NCBI RefSeq assembly: GCF_007655135.1 | Contig: NC_045131.1 | Location: 28,504,001 to 28,568,000 of the forward strand | Direction: 5' to 3' | Source: Punica granatum | Taxonomy: Eukaryota; Streptophyta; Magnoliopsida; Myrtales; Lythraceae | DNA: 64,000 nt | In this document: positions 23,405 to 36,303 of the stretch, piece by piece | How the letters are laid out: every line of letters begins with the position of its first letter | Numbering within the stretch: position 1 is the first letter of the stretch | Made by a program: the position numbers and the translations under genes | The notes under the pieces: model-generated | What the model saw: only the letters and a program-made list of their open reading frames with translations | Database searches by the model: none | Told to the model about the DNA's origin: nothing

Positions 23405-26400
23405 TTACCGATTGGGCGGGGGGGTTATCGGAGCTCTGGTAGCAGTCAGAGAGGCACCACCAAAGCCCAATCCCATCAATAGCCATTCCCCAAAACTCAA
23501 TCCCGTCAATCCCAGCATCGCTGTAAATATAAGAAAATATTGCCCCAACTGAGCGAATAAACCATTAAGTGCTTAATCATTAAGTAGGTCTCCACCTACT
23601 TATTGGTCATTTAGTACCTTTTTGGTTAAGTTTAACAAATCAAGTCTTTGTTTTTTTTTTTTGTGTTTACCAAAGATGTTTAGTCTCATTAAGGGTTGAA
23701 TAGTTAATTTCAGCCCTTTTTTCGTGTTATCAAACTCATGCAAAGTTATAATTTCGCCACATTCCCTCTCCTTTTCTTTTCCATCTGACAGTTGACTTGT
23801 CTTGCCGTTGCCGCATACAGTTGATCGAAAGACTCTATCTTCTCTGGCAAAGTCATGAGCTTCGAAAGGAATCACCACCACAAAAGACAAATATTTCCCA
23901 TTAATGTCGTATCTCACCTTCAAACAATTCTTGCCAAATTTGTTGCCCTAATTGTCGTATGTCACCTTCAAACAACTTGACAACTGACTTGTCAACGAAT
24001 AGATATTAACTATGTGTTTACCTGGACTTAAAATTTCAGCACTTTAAAATTAAGTGCTGAAATTTTAAGCACTTAATTGATGTTTAATGGAATAAATCAA
24101 TCTTGTTTGATTGTGAAATAGTGAACTACTTTTAAAATATTTTATATTATCTGTCATATATGCCCCATAACTTTTGTGTTTCAACATTTGATCCCAAATA
24201 TATAAATTATATGTAAAAAAAGAAAGTACAAAAAAAGAGAACCAATCTAAAACAATCAGAGAACGAGGGGGCTCTAGTAGCGCTGTCCCAAGCCACCACC
24301 TCCACAGAGGAGGTTACCGATTGGGCGGGGGGGAGATCGGAGCTCCGGTAGCAGTCAGAGAGGCACCACCAAAGCACAATCCCATCAATAGCCATTCCCC
24401 AAAACTCAATTCCATCAATTCCAGCATCGCTGTAAATATGAGAAAATATTGTCCCAACTGAGCGAATAAACCATTAAGTGCTTAATCATTAAGTAGGTCT
24501 CCGCCAGCTTATTGGTCATTTAGTACCTTTTTTGTGAAGTTTAACAAATCAAGTCTTTGTTTTTTTTTGTGTTTACCAAAGACGTTCAATCTCATTAAGG
24601 TTTGAATAGTTAATTTCAGCACTTTTTTCGTGTTATCAAACTCATGCTAAGTTATAATTTCGTCACTTTCCCTCTCTTTTTCTTTTCCATCTGACTGTTG
24701 ACTTGTCTTGCCGTTGCCGCATTCAGTTGATCGAAGGACTCTATTTTCTTTGGCAAAGTCATGAGCTTCAAAACGAATTACCACCACAAAAGACAAATAT
24801 TTCCCATTAATGTCGTATGTCACTTTCAAACAATTGTTGCCAAATTTGTTGCCCTAATTGTCGTATGTCGCCTTCAAACAACTTGACAACGGACATGTCA
24901 ACGAATGGATAGTAACTATGTGTTTACCTGGACTTAAAATTTCAGCACTTAAAATTTAAGTGCTGAAATTTTAAGCACTTACTTGATGTTTAATGGAATA
25001 AATCAATCTTGTTTGATTGTAAAATAGTGAACTACTTTTAAATTATTTTATATTATCAGTCATTAATGCCCCATAACTTTTGTGTTTCAGCATTTGATCC
25101 CAAATATGTAAATTATTTTAAAAAAAAGAAAGTACAAAAAAAGAGAACCAATTTAAAACAATCAGAGAAGGAGGGGGCTCTGGTAGCGCTGTCAAAGGCC
25201 ACCACCTCCACAGAGGAGGTTACCGATTGGGCGGGGGGGTGATCGGAGCTCTGGTAGCAGTCAGAGAGGCACCACCAAAGCCCAATCCCATCAATAGCCA
25301 TTCCCCAAAACTCAATCCCGTCAATCCCAGCATCGCTGTAAATATGAGAAAATATTGCCCCAACTGAGCGAATAAACCATTAAGTGCTTAATCATTAAGT
25401 AGGTCTCCACCTACTTATTGGTCATTTAGTACCTTTTTTGTTAAGTTTAACAAATCAAGTCTTTGTTTTTTTTTTTTGTGTTTACCAAAGATGTTTAGTC
25501 TCATTAAGGGTTGAATAGTTAATTTCCGCCCTTTTTACGTGTTATCAAACTCATGCTAAGTTATAATTTCGCCACTTTCCCTCTCTTTTTCTTTTCCATC
25601 TGATAGTTGACTTGTCTTGCCGTTGCCGCATACAGTTGATCGAAAGACTCTATCTTCTCTGGCAAACTCATGAGCTTTGAAAGGAATCACCACCACAAAA
25701 GACAAATATTTCCCATTAATGTCGTATTTCACCTTCAAACAATTCTTGCCAAATTTGTTGCCCTAATTGTCGTATGTCACCTTCAAACAACTTGACAACT
25801 GACTTGTCAACGAATAGATATTAACTATGTGTTTACCTGGACTTAAAATTTCAGCACTTAAAAATTAAGTGCTGAAATTTTAAGCACTTAATTGATGTTT
25901 AATGGAATAAATCAATCTTGTTTGATTGTGAAATAGTGAACTACTTTTAAAATATTTTATATTATCTGTCATATATGCCCCATAACTTTTGTGTTTCAAC
26001 ATTTGATCCCAAATATATAAATTATATGTAAAAAAAGAAAGTACAAAAAAAGAGAACCAATCTAAAACAATTAGAGAAGGAGGGGGATCTGGTCGCGCTG
26101 TCCCAAGCCACCACCTCCACAGAGGAGGTTACCGATTGGGCGGGGGGGAGATCGGAGCTCTGGTAGCAGTCAGAGAGGCACCACCAGAGCCCAATCCCAT
26201 CAATAGCCATTCCCCAAAACTCAATCCCGTCAATCCCAGCATCGCTGTAAATATGAGAAAATATTGCCCCAACTGGCGAATAAACCATTAAGTGCTTAAT
26301 CATTAAGTAGGTCTCCGCCAGCTTATTGGTCATTTAGTACCTTTTTTGTTAAGTTTAACAAATCAAGTCTTTGTTTTTTTTTTGTGTTTACCAAAGATGT

Positions 26401-27034
26401 TTAATCTCATTAAGGGTTGAATAGTTAATTTCAGCACTTTTTTCGTGTTATCAAACTCATGCTAAGTTATAATTTCGTCACTTTCCCTCTCTTTTTCTTT
26501 TCCATCTGACTGTTGACTTGTCTTGCCGTTGCCGCATTCAGTTGATCGAAGGACTCTATTTTCTTTGGCAAAGTCATGAGCTTCAAAACGAATTACCACC
26601 ACAAAAGACAAATATTTCCCATTAATGTAGTATGTCACTTTCAAACAATTGTTGCCAAATTTGTTGCCCTAATTGTCGTATGTCACCTTCAAACAACCTA
26701 ACAACTAACTTGTCAACAAATAGATATTAACTATGTGTTTACCGGGACTTAAAATTTCAGCACTTAAAAATTAAGTGCTGAAATTTTAAGCATTTAATTG
26801 ATGTTTAATGGAATAAATCAATCTTGTTTATTTGTAAAATAGTGACCTACTTTTAAATTATTTTATATTATATGTCATTAATGCCCCATAACTTTTGTGT
26901 TTCAACATTCGATCCAAAATATATAAATTATATATAAAAAAAGAAAGTACAAAAAAAGAGAACCAATCTAAAACAATCAGAGAATGAGGGGGCTCTAGTA
27001 GCGCTGTCCCAGGCCACCACCTCCACAGAGGAGG
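23405..27034. repeat. Duplicated dimer (higher-order repeat) within the array
   Basis: Units 23405-24313 and 24314-25219 differ from each other at many sites, yet the pair is repeated as 25220-26128 and 26129-27034. The shift is 1815 bp. Diagnostic variants such as 'gtctccgccagctt' and the minus-strand words 'FVVVIPF' versus 'FAKENRVLRSTE' alternate in the same order in both pairs. Confidence 0.8.
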
Positions 27035-29729
27035 TTACCGATTGGGCGGGGGGGAGATCGGAGCTCCGGTAGCAGTCAGAGAGCACCACCAAAGCTCAAT
27101 CCCATCAATAGCCATTCCCCAAAACTCAATTCCGTCAATCCCAGCATCGCTGTAAATATGAGAAAATATTGTCCCAACTGAGCGAATAAACCATTAAGTG
27201 CTTAATCATTAAGTAGGTCTCCGCCAGCTTATTGGTCATTTAGTACCTTTTTTGTTAAGTTTAACAAATCAAGTCTTTGTTTTTTTTTGTGTTTACCAAA
27301 GACGTTCAATCTCATTAAGGTTTGAATAGTAAATTTCAGCACTTTTTTCGTGTTATCAAACTCATGCTAAGTTATAATTTCGTCACTTTCCCTCTCTTTT
27401 TCTTTTCCATCTGACTGTTGACTTGTCTTGCCGTTGCCGCATTCAGTTGATCGAAAGACTCTATTTTCTTTGGCAAAGTCATGAGATTCGAAATGAATCA
27501 CCACCACAAAAGACAAATATTTCCCATTAATGTCGTATGTCACTTTCAAACAATTGTTGCCAAATTTGTTGCCCTAATTGTCGTATGTCGCCTTCAAACA
27601 ACTTGACAACTGACTTGTCAACGAATAGATATTAACTATGTGTTTACCGTGACTTAAAATTTCAGCACTTAAAAATGATGTGCTGAAATTTTAAGCACTT
27701 AATTGATGTTTAATGGAATAAATCAATCTTGTTTGATTGTAAAATAGTGAACTACTTTTAAATTATTTTATATTATCTGTCATTAATGCCCCATAACTTT
27801 TGTGTTTCAACATTTGATCCCAAATATATAAATTATATATAAAAAAAGAAAGTACAAAAAAAGAGAACCAATCTCAAACAATCAGAGAAGGAGGGGGCTC
27901 TGGTGGCACATTCCCAAGCCACCACCTCCACAGAGGAGGTTACCGATTGGGCGGGTGGGAGATCGGAGCTCTAGTAGCAGTCAGAGAGGCACCACCAAAG
28001 CCCAATACCATCAATAGCCATTCCCCAAAAATCAATCCCGTCAATCCCAGGATTGCTAAAAATTTGAGAAAATATTGCCCCAACTGAGCGAATAAACCAT
28101 TAAGTGCTTAATCATTAAGTTGGTCTCCACCTACTTATTGGTCATTTAGTACCTTTTTTGTTAAGTTTAACAAATCAAGTCTTTGTTTTATTTTTTTTTT
28201 GTGTTTATCAAAGACGTTTAATCTCATTAAGGGTTGAATAGTTAATTTCAGCACTTTTTTCGTGTTATCAAACTCATGCTAAGTTATAATTTCGTCACTT
28301 TCCCTCTCTTTTTCTTTTCCATCTGACTGTTGACTTGTCTTTCCGTTGCAGAATACAGTTGATCGAAAGACTCTATTTTCTCTGGCAAAGTCATGAGCTT
28401 CGAAACGAATCACCACCACAAAAGACAAATATTTCCCATTAATGTCGTATGTCACTTTCAAACAATTGTTGCCAAATTTGTTGCCCTAATTGTCGTATGT
28501 CACCTTCAAACAACTTGACAACTGACTTGTCAACGAATAGATATTAACTATGTGTTTACCTGGACTTAAAATTTCAGCACTTTAAAATTAAGTGCTGAAA
28601 TTTTAAGCACTTAATTGATGTTTAATGGAATAAATCAATCTTGTTTGATTGTAAAATAGTGAACTACTTTTAAATTATTTTATATTATCTGTCATTAATG
28701 CCCCATAACTTTTGTGTTTCAACATTTGATCCCAAATATATAAATTATATATAAAAAAAGAAAGTACAAAAAAAGAGAACCAATCTCAAACAATCAGAGA
28801 AGGAGGGGGCTCTGGTGGCACATTCCCAAGCCACCACCTCCACAGAGGAGGTTACCGATTGGGCGGGTGGGAGATCGGAGCTCTGGTCCCATCAATAGCC
28901 ACTCCCCCAAACTCAATCCCGTCAATCCCAGCATCGCCGTAAATAAGAGAAAATATTGCCCCAACTGCGAGGATAAACCATTAAGTGCTTAATCATTAAG
29001 TAGGTCTCACCTACTTATTCAGTACCTTTTTTTGTTAAGTTTAACAAATCAAGTCTTTGTTTTTTTTGTGTTTAACAAAGACGTTTAATCTCATTAAGGG
29101 TTGAATAGTTAATTTCAGCGTTTTTTCGTGTTATCAAACTCATGCTAAGCTATAATTTCGCCATTTTCCCTCTCTTTTTCTTTTCCATCTGACTGTTGAC
29201 TTGTCTTGCCATTGCCGCATACAGTTGATCGAAAGACTCTATTTTCTCTGGCAAAGTCATGAGCTTCAAAACGAATCACCACCACAAAAGACAAATATTT
29301 CCCATTAATGTCGTATTTCACCTTCAAACAATTGTTGCCAAATTTGTTGCCCTAATTGTCGTATGTCACCTTCAAACAACTTGACAACTGACTTGTCAAC
29401 GAATAGATATTAACTATGTGTTTACCTGGACTTAAAATTTCAGCACTTAAAAATTAAGTGCTGAAATTTTAAGCACTTAATTGATGTTTAATGGAATAAA
29501 TCAATCTTGTTTGATTGTAAAATAGTGAAGTACTTTTAAATTGTATTATATTATCTGTCATTAATGCCCCATAACTTTTGTGATTCAACATTGATCCCAA
29601 ATATATAAATTATATATTGAAAAAGAAAGTACAAAAAAAGAGAACCAATCTAAAACAATCAGAGAAGGAGGGAGCTCTGGTAGCGCTGTCCTAGGCCACC
29701 ATCTCCACAGAGGAGGTTACCGATTGGCC

Positions 29730-29757
29730 GGGGGGGGGGGGGGGGGGGGCGGGGGGG
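29730..29757 (+). repeat. Second poly-G expansion in the array
   Basis: 20 G, one C, then 7 G at the variable G-tract position of the unit starting 29717. The adjacent unit length of 929 bp (29717 to 30646) is partly explained by this expansion. Confidence 0.85.
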
Positions 29758-32700
29758 AGATCGGAGCTCTGGTAGCAGTCAGAGAGGCACCACCAAAGCT
29801 CAATCCCATCAATAGCCATTCCCCAAAACTCAATTCCGTCAATCCCAGCATCGCTGTAAATATGAGAAAATATTGTCCCAACTGAGTGAATAAACCATTA
29901 AGTGCTTAATCATTAAGTAGGTCTCCACCTACTTATTGGTCATTTAGTACCTTTTTTGTTAACTTTAACAAATCAAGTCTTTGTTTTTTTTTTGGTGTTT
30001 ACCAAAGACGTTTAATCTCATTAAGGGTTGAATAGTTAATTTCAGCACTTTTTTCGTGTTATCAAACTCATGCTAAGTTATAATTTCGTCACTTTCCCTC
30101 TCTTTTTCTTTTCCATCTGACTGTTGACTTGTCTTGCCGTTGCCGAATACAGTTGATCGAAAGACACTATTTTCTCTGGCAAAGTCATGAGCTTCGAAAC
30201 GAATCACCACCACAAAAGACAAATATTTCCCATTAATGTCGTATGTCACTTTCAAACAATTGTTGCCAAATTTGTTGCCCTAATTGTCGTATGTCACCTT
30301 CAAACAACTTGACAACTGACTTGTCAACAAATAGATATTAACTATGTGTTGACCGGGACTTAAAATTTCAACACTTAAAAATTAAGTGCTGAAATTTTAA
30401 GCACTTAATTGATGTTTAATGGAATAAATCAATCTTGTTTGATTGTAAAATAGTGAAGTACTTTTAAATTATTTTATATTATCTGTCATTAATGCCCCAT
30501 AACTTTTGTGTTTCAATATTTGATCCCAAATATATAAATTATATATAAAAAAAGAAAGTACAAAAAAAGAGAACCAATCTAAAACAATCAGAGAAGGAGG
30601 GGGCTCTAGTGGCGCATTCCCAATCCACCACCTCCACAGAGGAGGTTACCGATTGGGCGGGGGGGAGATCGGAGCTCTATTAGCAGTCAGAGAGGCACCA
30701 CCAAAGCCCAATCCCATCAATAGCCATTCCCCAAAACTCAATCCCGTCAATCCCAGGATTGCTGTAAATATGAGAAAATATTGCCCCAACTGAGCGAATA
30801 AACCATTAAGTGCTTAATCATTAAGTAGGTCTCCACCTACTTATTGGTCATTTAGTACCTTTTTTGTTAAGTTTAACAAATCAAGTCTTTGTTTTTTTTT
30901 TTTGTGTTTACCAAAGACGTTTAATCTCATTAAGGGTTGAATAGTTAATTTCAGCACTTTTTTCGTGTTATCAAACTCATGCTAAGTTATAATTTCGTCA
31001 CTTTCCCTCTCTTTTTCTTTTCCATCTGACTGTTGACTTGTCTTGCCGTTGCCGAATACAGTTGATCGAAAGACTCTATTTTCTCTTGCAAAGTCATGAG
31101 CTTCGAAACGAATCACCACCACAAAAGACAAATATTTCCCATTAATGTCGTATGTCACTTTCAAACAATTGTTGCCAAATCTGTTGCCCTAATTGTCGTA
31201 TGTCACCTTCAAACAACTTGACAACATCAATTAAGTGCTGAAATTTTAAGCACTTAATTGATGTTGAATGGAATAAATCAATCTTGTTTGATTGTAAAAT
31301 AGTGAACTACTTTTAAATTATTTTATATTATCTGTCATTAATGCCCCATAACTTTTGTGTTTCAACATTTGATCCCAAATATATAAATTATATATAAAAA
31401 AAAGAAAGTACAAAAAAAGAGAACCAATCTAAAACAATCAGAGAAGGAGGGGGCTCTGGTGGCGCTGTCCCAAGCCACCACCTCCACAGAGGAGGTTGCC
31501 GATTGGGCGGGGGGGAGATCGTTGCTCTAGTAGCAGTCAGAGAGGCACCACCAAAGCCCAATCCCATCAATAGCCATTCCCCAAAACTCAATCCCGTCAA
31601 TCCCAGCATCGCTGTAAATATGAGAAAATATTGTCCCAACTGAGCGAATAAACCATTAAGTGCTTAATCATTAAGTAGGTCTCCACCTACTTATTGGTCA
31701 TTTAGTACCTTTTTTGTTAAGTTTAACAAATCAAGTCTTTGTTTTTTTTTTTTGTGTTTACCAAAGACGTTTAATCTCATTAAGGGTTGAATAGTTAATT
31801 TCAGCACTTTTTTCGTGTTATCAAACTCATGCTAAGTTATAATTTCGTCACTTTCCCTCTCTTTTTCTTTTCCATTTGACTGTTGACTTGTCTTGCCGTT
31901 GCCGCATACTGTTGATCGAAAGACTCTATTTTCTCTGGCAAAGTCATGAGCTTCGAAACGAATCACCACCACAATAAACAAATATTTCCCATTAATGTCG
32001 TATGTCACTTTCAAACAATTGTTGCCGAATTTGTTGCCCTAATTGTCGTATGTCACCTTCAAACAACTTGACAACTGACTTGTCAACGAATATATATTAA
32101 CTATGTGTTTACCTGAACTTAAAATTTCAGCACTTAAAAATTAAGTGCTGAAATTTTAAGCAGTTAATTGATGTTTAATGGAATAAATCAATCTTGTTTG
32201 ATTGTAAAATAGTGAACTACTTTTAAATTATTTTATATTATCTGTTATTAATGCCCCATAACTTTTGTGTTTCAACATTTGATCCCAAATATATAAATTA
32301 TATATAAGAAAAGAAAGTACAAAAAAAGAGAACCAATCTAAAACAATCAGAGTAGGAGGGAGCTCTGGTAGCACTGTCCCAGGCCACCACCTCCACAGAG
32401 GAGGTTATCGATTGGGCGAGGGGGGGATCGAAGCTCTGGTCCCATCAATACCCACTCCCCAAAACTCAATCCCGTCAATCCCAGCATCGCCGTAAATATG
32501 AGAAAATATTGCCCCAACTGAGCGAATAAACCATTAAGTGTTTAATCATTAAGTAGGTCTCACCTACTTATTCAGTACCTTTTTTTGTTAAGTTTAACAA
32601 ATCAAGTCTTTGTTTTTTTTGTGTTTACCAAAGACGTTTAATCTCATTAAGGGTTGAATAGTTAATTTCAGCGTTTGTTCGTGTTATCAAACTCATGCTA

Positions 32701-32864
32701 AGTTATAATTTCGCCACTTTCCCTCTCTCTTTCTTTTCCATCTGATTGTTGACTTGTCTTGCCGTTGCCGTGTACAGTTGATCGAAAGACTCTATTTTCT
32801 CTAGCAAAGTCATGAGCTTCGAAACGAATCACCACCACAAAAGACAGATATTTGCTATTAATGT

Positions 32865-33345
32865 CGATGAACTTTGGTGAGCGAGATAGAACATGAACAC
32901 TAATCATAACGCATTAGATTGGCCAAGAAATTAATTCTGAGGCAAAACAGTTGAGTAAACAATTCTGTTGACCGGAGCATGCCTTGCATACGTTGATGCG
33001 TTGACGTCAACCTCTTATCTTTAATACAAAAACACAGGCGGCTCTATTCAAAAGGGATTCAACATTGTCCACGCATTTTTCCCTGTATTGAAGGGAAACA
33101 GAGAGGACAATATAGAATTTTCTACATGGTCCCATCCATTTGCTTAATCCATCAATTTCCCTCCAACACAAACATCCGACCGCAAGAGCATGTACAATGG
33201 CGAGTTCCAATTTCCAAATTCGGGACCCAAATGATTCTCCACTCCAGTTGGTCCCTCATGATTTTCATGCGGGAACCATGCCTTATTTTAAAGAAAAAAA
33301 TTTATAAAGAGCAGTTGGCTTCTCGTGCCAATGGCTCTTTTATAT
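32865..33345. repeat. Terminal tail of the array element
   Basis: After 'attaatgtcgatgaactttgg' type sequence the last unit departs from the internal units. It continues through 'gcatgccttgcata', 'cacaggcggctctattc', 'gagcatgtacaatgg' and 'gagcagttggcttct' to 'gtgccaatggctc'. The same tail ends the monomers at 1-868 and 49797-51030. The end words 'gagcatgtacaatgg' and 'ccaatggctc' are partly inverted, which hints at a small terminal-inverted-repeat element of about 165 bp (about 33187-33345), but the match is weak. Short ORFs on both strands here look accidental. Confidence 0.75.
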
Positions 33346-33376
33346 ATATATAAACATATACATATTTATATCTATA
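33346..33376. repeat. AT-rich junction between array tail and copia fragment
   Basis: A TA-rich stretch ('tatatatataaacatata') begins before 33346 and lies between the array tail and the truncated end of the copia element. It probably marks the breakpoint. Nothing coding is visible. Confidence 0.6.
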
Positions 33377-34105
33377 TTATATATAAAAGCAAGAACTAAG
33401 GCACCTTTTGAATGAGTTGCAATGAGCTGATGAGTTCCCGGCCTCTAGTAAATCATCCACGTAAACAAGTACGGCAATGAAGATAGTGCCTCTGGAGTAA
33501 GTGAAAAGAGAATGATCGGCCCCGCACTGCTTGAACCCATACGCATATAAAGCGTCTGCCAGTTTGGAGAACCAATTCCTGGAAGCCTGTCGTGAGCCAT
33601 AGAGAGATTTGTGAAGTCGACATACTTGACCTAGTCGAGCAGTGGAGAGGCTAGGTGGAAGTGACATATAAACCTCCTCGTGCAAATCCCCATGGAGGAT
33701 AGCGTTATGCACGTCCATCTGATGAATCTCCCATTTCATGGCAATAGCGACTGCAAGAAAGCATCTGATAGTGACAAGTTTAGCAACGGGAGCAAAAGTC
33801 TCACTAAAATCAATCCCTTCTACCTGTGTGAAACCTTTAGCCACGAGACGGGCTTTGTATCTCTCAATAGAGCCATCAGCATGCCGTTTGATCTTATAAA
33901 CCCATTTACAATCAACAGGTTTCTTACCCCGGGGTAAGGCGCTCAAAGTCCAGGTGCCATTTAATTCAAGCACCCGAAGTTCCTCGGCCATAGCTGCTTG
34001 CCACCGCGGGTCATGAGCAGTTTCTCTATATGATTTAGGCTCAACATCAGAGTCTAAAGCAGCAAGAAATGATATATATTTGTCAGTGGCACATGTATGA
34101 GACAA
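33377..34105 (-). pseudogene. Copia reverse transcriptase (RVT_2), 3' truncated
   Basis: The 242-codon frame begins near 'PRWQAAMAEELRVLELNGTW' and carries 'KWVYKIKRHADGSIERYKAR', 'FAPVAKLVTIR', 'QMDVHNAILHG' (usually 'VNNAFLHG'), 'LHKSLYGSRQASRNWF' and the YVDD active site. About 25 residues after YVDD the homology stops at the AT-rich junction, so the RT C-terminus and RNase H are gone. A run of stops and a phase change separates it from the integrase part. Confidence 0.9.
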
Positions 34106-34557
34106 ATAATCTTTGAAGGGGTATGGTGCACCTGAGGAGATTGGAGATTCGGGTGAGCGAGGGGAGGGGATTCAGTCATTGCCGTATGACATACATAGTC
34201 CTTCAGGAATAAAGGTGGTCCATGGACTCAATCCGATCGACGTAACATCAGAAAAGCCTTTGGAATTAATTCGGCCGAAGAGACAAGGCTATCAGATGCA
34301 GGTGAAGTCGAATGGGCTGGAGTTCCAAGTGGGCCTGGGCTGAATTCCTCTAGTGATCCATTGTCTCGGGTTGAGGGAGACGCGCGACCCGGAAATACGC
34401 GACCCGGAGATGCTCGACTCGAAAAGGCACAACCCGGTGAAGCGCAACCCGGAGAGGCGCGACCCAAATTGTCATATGTCCTTGTTAGGCCTTCGCTTGG
34501 GCCATCCACATCTTCATCATGGACCAGACTCTGGGCCATTCCGGGCTGTTCCCTATT
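34106..34557 (-). pseudogene. Copia integrase-RT linker region
   Basis: Between the two conserved domains there is roughly 450 bp with tandem-like 'gcgacccggag' words around 34385-34465. The minus strand gives a repetitive Ser/Pro/Gly frame there (34539-34228). This resembles the low-complexity spacer usually present between copia integrase and RT. No domain is visible. Plus-strand ORFs 34353-34700 are opposite-strand readings of the same spacer. Confidence 0.5.
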
Positions 34558-35432
34558 CTACTGGCCCGTATTTCCTTTTTCTTCCCCATGCAAACCAGCT
34601 CGACTTTCAGAAGGTAGTGTGCTCAAGAATAAAGGTGTCCCGTCATCCTCTCCACCTGTTTCCGATACTTGGAAGGGAAATGAATTCTCGTAAAAACTGA
34701 CTTCCCGTGAGACAAAAAATTCTCGAGTCTTTAAATCATAGACACGCCACCCCTTTTTGCCAAAAGGATACCCCACAAAAATACATCGCCATGCTCGTTC
34801 CTTGAACTTATCCTTCAGTGGTGGTCTTATTTGCGCATAACAAAGAGATCCAAATACTCTCAAGTGTGAGTAGATGGGAGACTTGCCAAACAATATCTTG
34901 TATGGACTTTTTCCAGATAGTATCGGGGTAGGTGTGATGTTGATTAAATAAGCTCCCGTCAAAATACACTCACCCCAAAATTTAGCCGGAAGAGCTGCCT
35001 GAATGAGCAAGGCTCGTGCTGCGTTAAGGAGGTGTCGATGTTTTCGTTCAACAAGTTCATTCTGCTGAGGAGTGTCAACACATGAAGTCTGATAAATAAT
35101 TCCCTTGTACAAGTAGAACTCTGCATATCTCGAGATAAAAATTCCGATCCATTGTCACTTCGAACTACTTTCACGGTCGTATCGAATTGATTTTGCACGA
35201 GATTGCAGAAATTTATTAAATGTCGTTTTGCCTCCGATTTATCTCGCATCAAGTAAACCCAAAAGCCTCTACTAAAATCATCAACTATTGTTAAAAAATA
35301 ATATGCACCCGAATGAGACCGAACCTTATAGGTACCCCATATATCAACATGCACCAATTGGAAAATAAAACTTGCTTTATTCAAGCTATTTGGGATTTTT
35401 GATCGAGTTTGTTTGGCTTTATGGCAAAACAA
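34558..35432 (-). pseudogene. Copia integrase (rve) in two phases
   Basis: The first part (35432 to about 35110) has 'FQLVHVDIWGTYKVRS' with the first catalytic Asp, 'FLTIVDDFSRGFWVYLM' and 'VRSDNGSEF' with the second Asp. After a frameshift near 35105 the second part (35112-34558) continues '[20 protein letters not shown]' with the catalytic Glu, then '[16 protein letters not shown]' and '[10 protein letters not shown]'. The catalytic residues are still readable across the shift, but the frame is not continuous. Confidence 0.88.
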
Positions 35433-36212
35433 TCCTTGTTCACATTATTCTCTAACAACAAACCAGGAAAAGAGATGCGGGATGACGGATGCCCAAGCCT
35501 CCTATGCCACACATTATTCTCTATTACCGCCGCCACTGTATTTATTTCACGTGCTCGAGCAATATAGCGAAGATGATATACCCACCATGAGCTCACCGAT
35601 TCCAATCATCCTCCTCGACATGCGGTCCTGAATAAGACATAAATCTGAAGAAAAGATTATCTGACAGTTCATCTCTTCTGAAAGTCGAGCAACGGATTTC
35701 AAGTTACAATCAAAATTCGACACAAACAAGACTTTAGATAATACTAGATTGCCTCCAAGACGTGCACTGCCGATATGTGTCGCTTGAACAGACTTTCCAT
35801 TAGGAATAAAAACCAGCGAGTCACCTTGTAAAGGTGATGAGTCAAACAAGAAATGAGGGCAACCAATCATGTGTCTAGATGCCCCGGTTTCAATGATCCA
35901 TGTCTCACTGCAGGGAACAAAATTAAAACGATTACCAATTTGGATTTTGCCCTCTTCATCAGGTCCGACCAAGCATAGCAATCGCTGAATTTGTTCTTCA
36001 GAGAAGGGCAGAGTTGGAATGGACTGGTTCACAGTTTGCACAGCATTGGCTTGATTATAGACGCTGGCAGCCTTCTTTTTGTATGAGCCATCATATGAAG
36101 TGACAGCATATGGAGATACAATAGATGCCGCGGTGACTGCTGGAAGCACAACATCACCCTGAACATTTCCTGCAGGAGGGAGGGTTGCTAGTACTGCATT
36201 TCCTCCAGACAT
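35433..36212 (-). pseudogene. Copia protease and GAG_pre-integrase region
   Basis: The frame starting at 36212 shows 'ETWIIETGASRHMIG' where copia proteases usually have 'IIDTGASDHM'. The catalytic Asp is now Glu, which should abolish activity. Downstream, after a phase change near 35600, 'NVWHRRLGHPS' marks the GAG_pre-integrase zinc-binding segment. No capsid domain or CCHC knuckle lies upstream. Only about 75 bp separate the PBS from this frame, so gag has been deleted. Confidence 0.85.
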
Positions 36213-36291
36213 GATCAGTTACGAAGTTGGCTGATTGATTTGCCGAGAATGAGAGAGACGATTATAATTCTGCACGGTTCTCAGATCACCT

Positions 36292-36303
36292 GCTTTGATA
36301 CCA
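36292..36303 (-). promoter_or_regulatory. Copia primer-binding site
   Basis: The minus strand reads TGGTATCAAAGC immediately after the LTR end (...TTTCATCA). It is one base away from TGGTATCAGAGC, the usual site pairing with initiator methionine tRNA. Confidence 0.8.

Larger units (their letters stand above)
17910..33345. repeat. Tandem array of ~16 units of about 906 bp
   Basis: Using the word 'ttaccgattggg' or variants as an anchor, units recur at 17920, 18850, 19779, 20687, 21595, 22501, 23405, 24314, 25220, 26129, 27035, 27940, 28852, 29717, 30646, 31496 and 32405. Most spacings are 904-912 bp. Exceptions are 850, 865 and 929-930. Each unit contains a 35-bp palindrome (16-bp arms, for example 18567-18601), an 8-bp hairpin 'taagtagg...cctactta', a poly-T tract and a duplicated 'gtcgtatgtcaccttcaaac'. 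Most units keep a 60-codon minus-strand ORF (for example 19388-19206, 24829-24647, 30255-30073). The right end carries a tail absent from internal units. Confidence 0.95.

Noticed and set aside
33187..33345. A definite TIR transposon (MITE) forming the tail of the array element
   Set aside because: Only partial inverted similarity between 'gagcatgtacaatgg' and 'ccaatggctc' and no clear target duplication, so it is left as a possibility in the tail entry.
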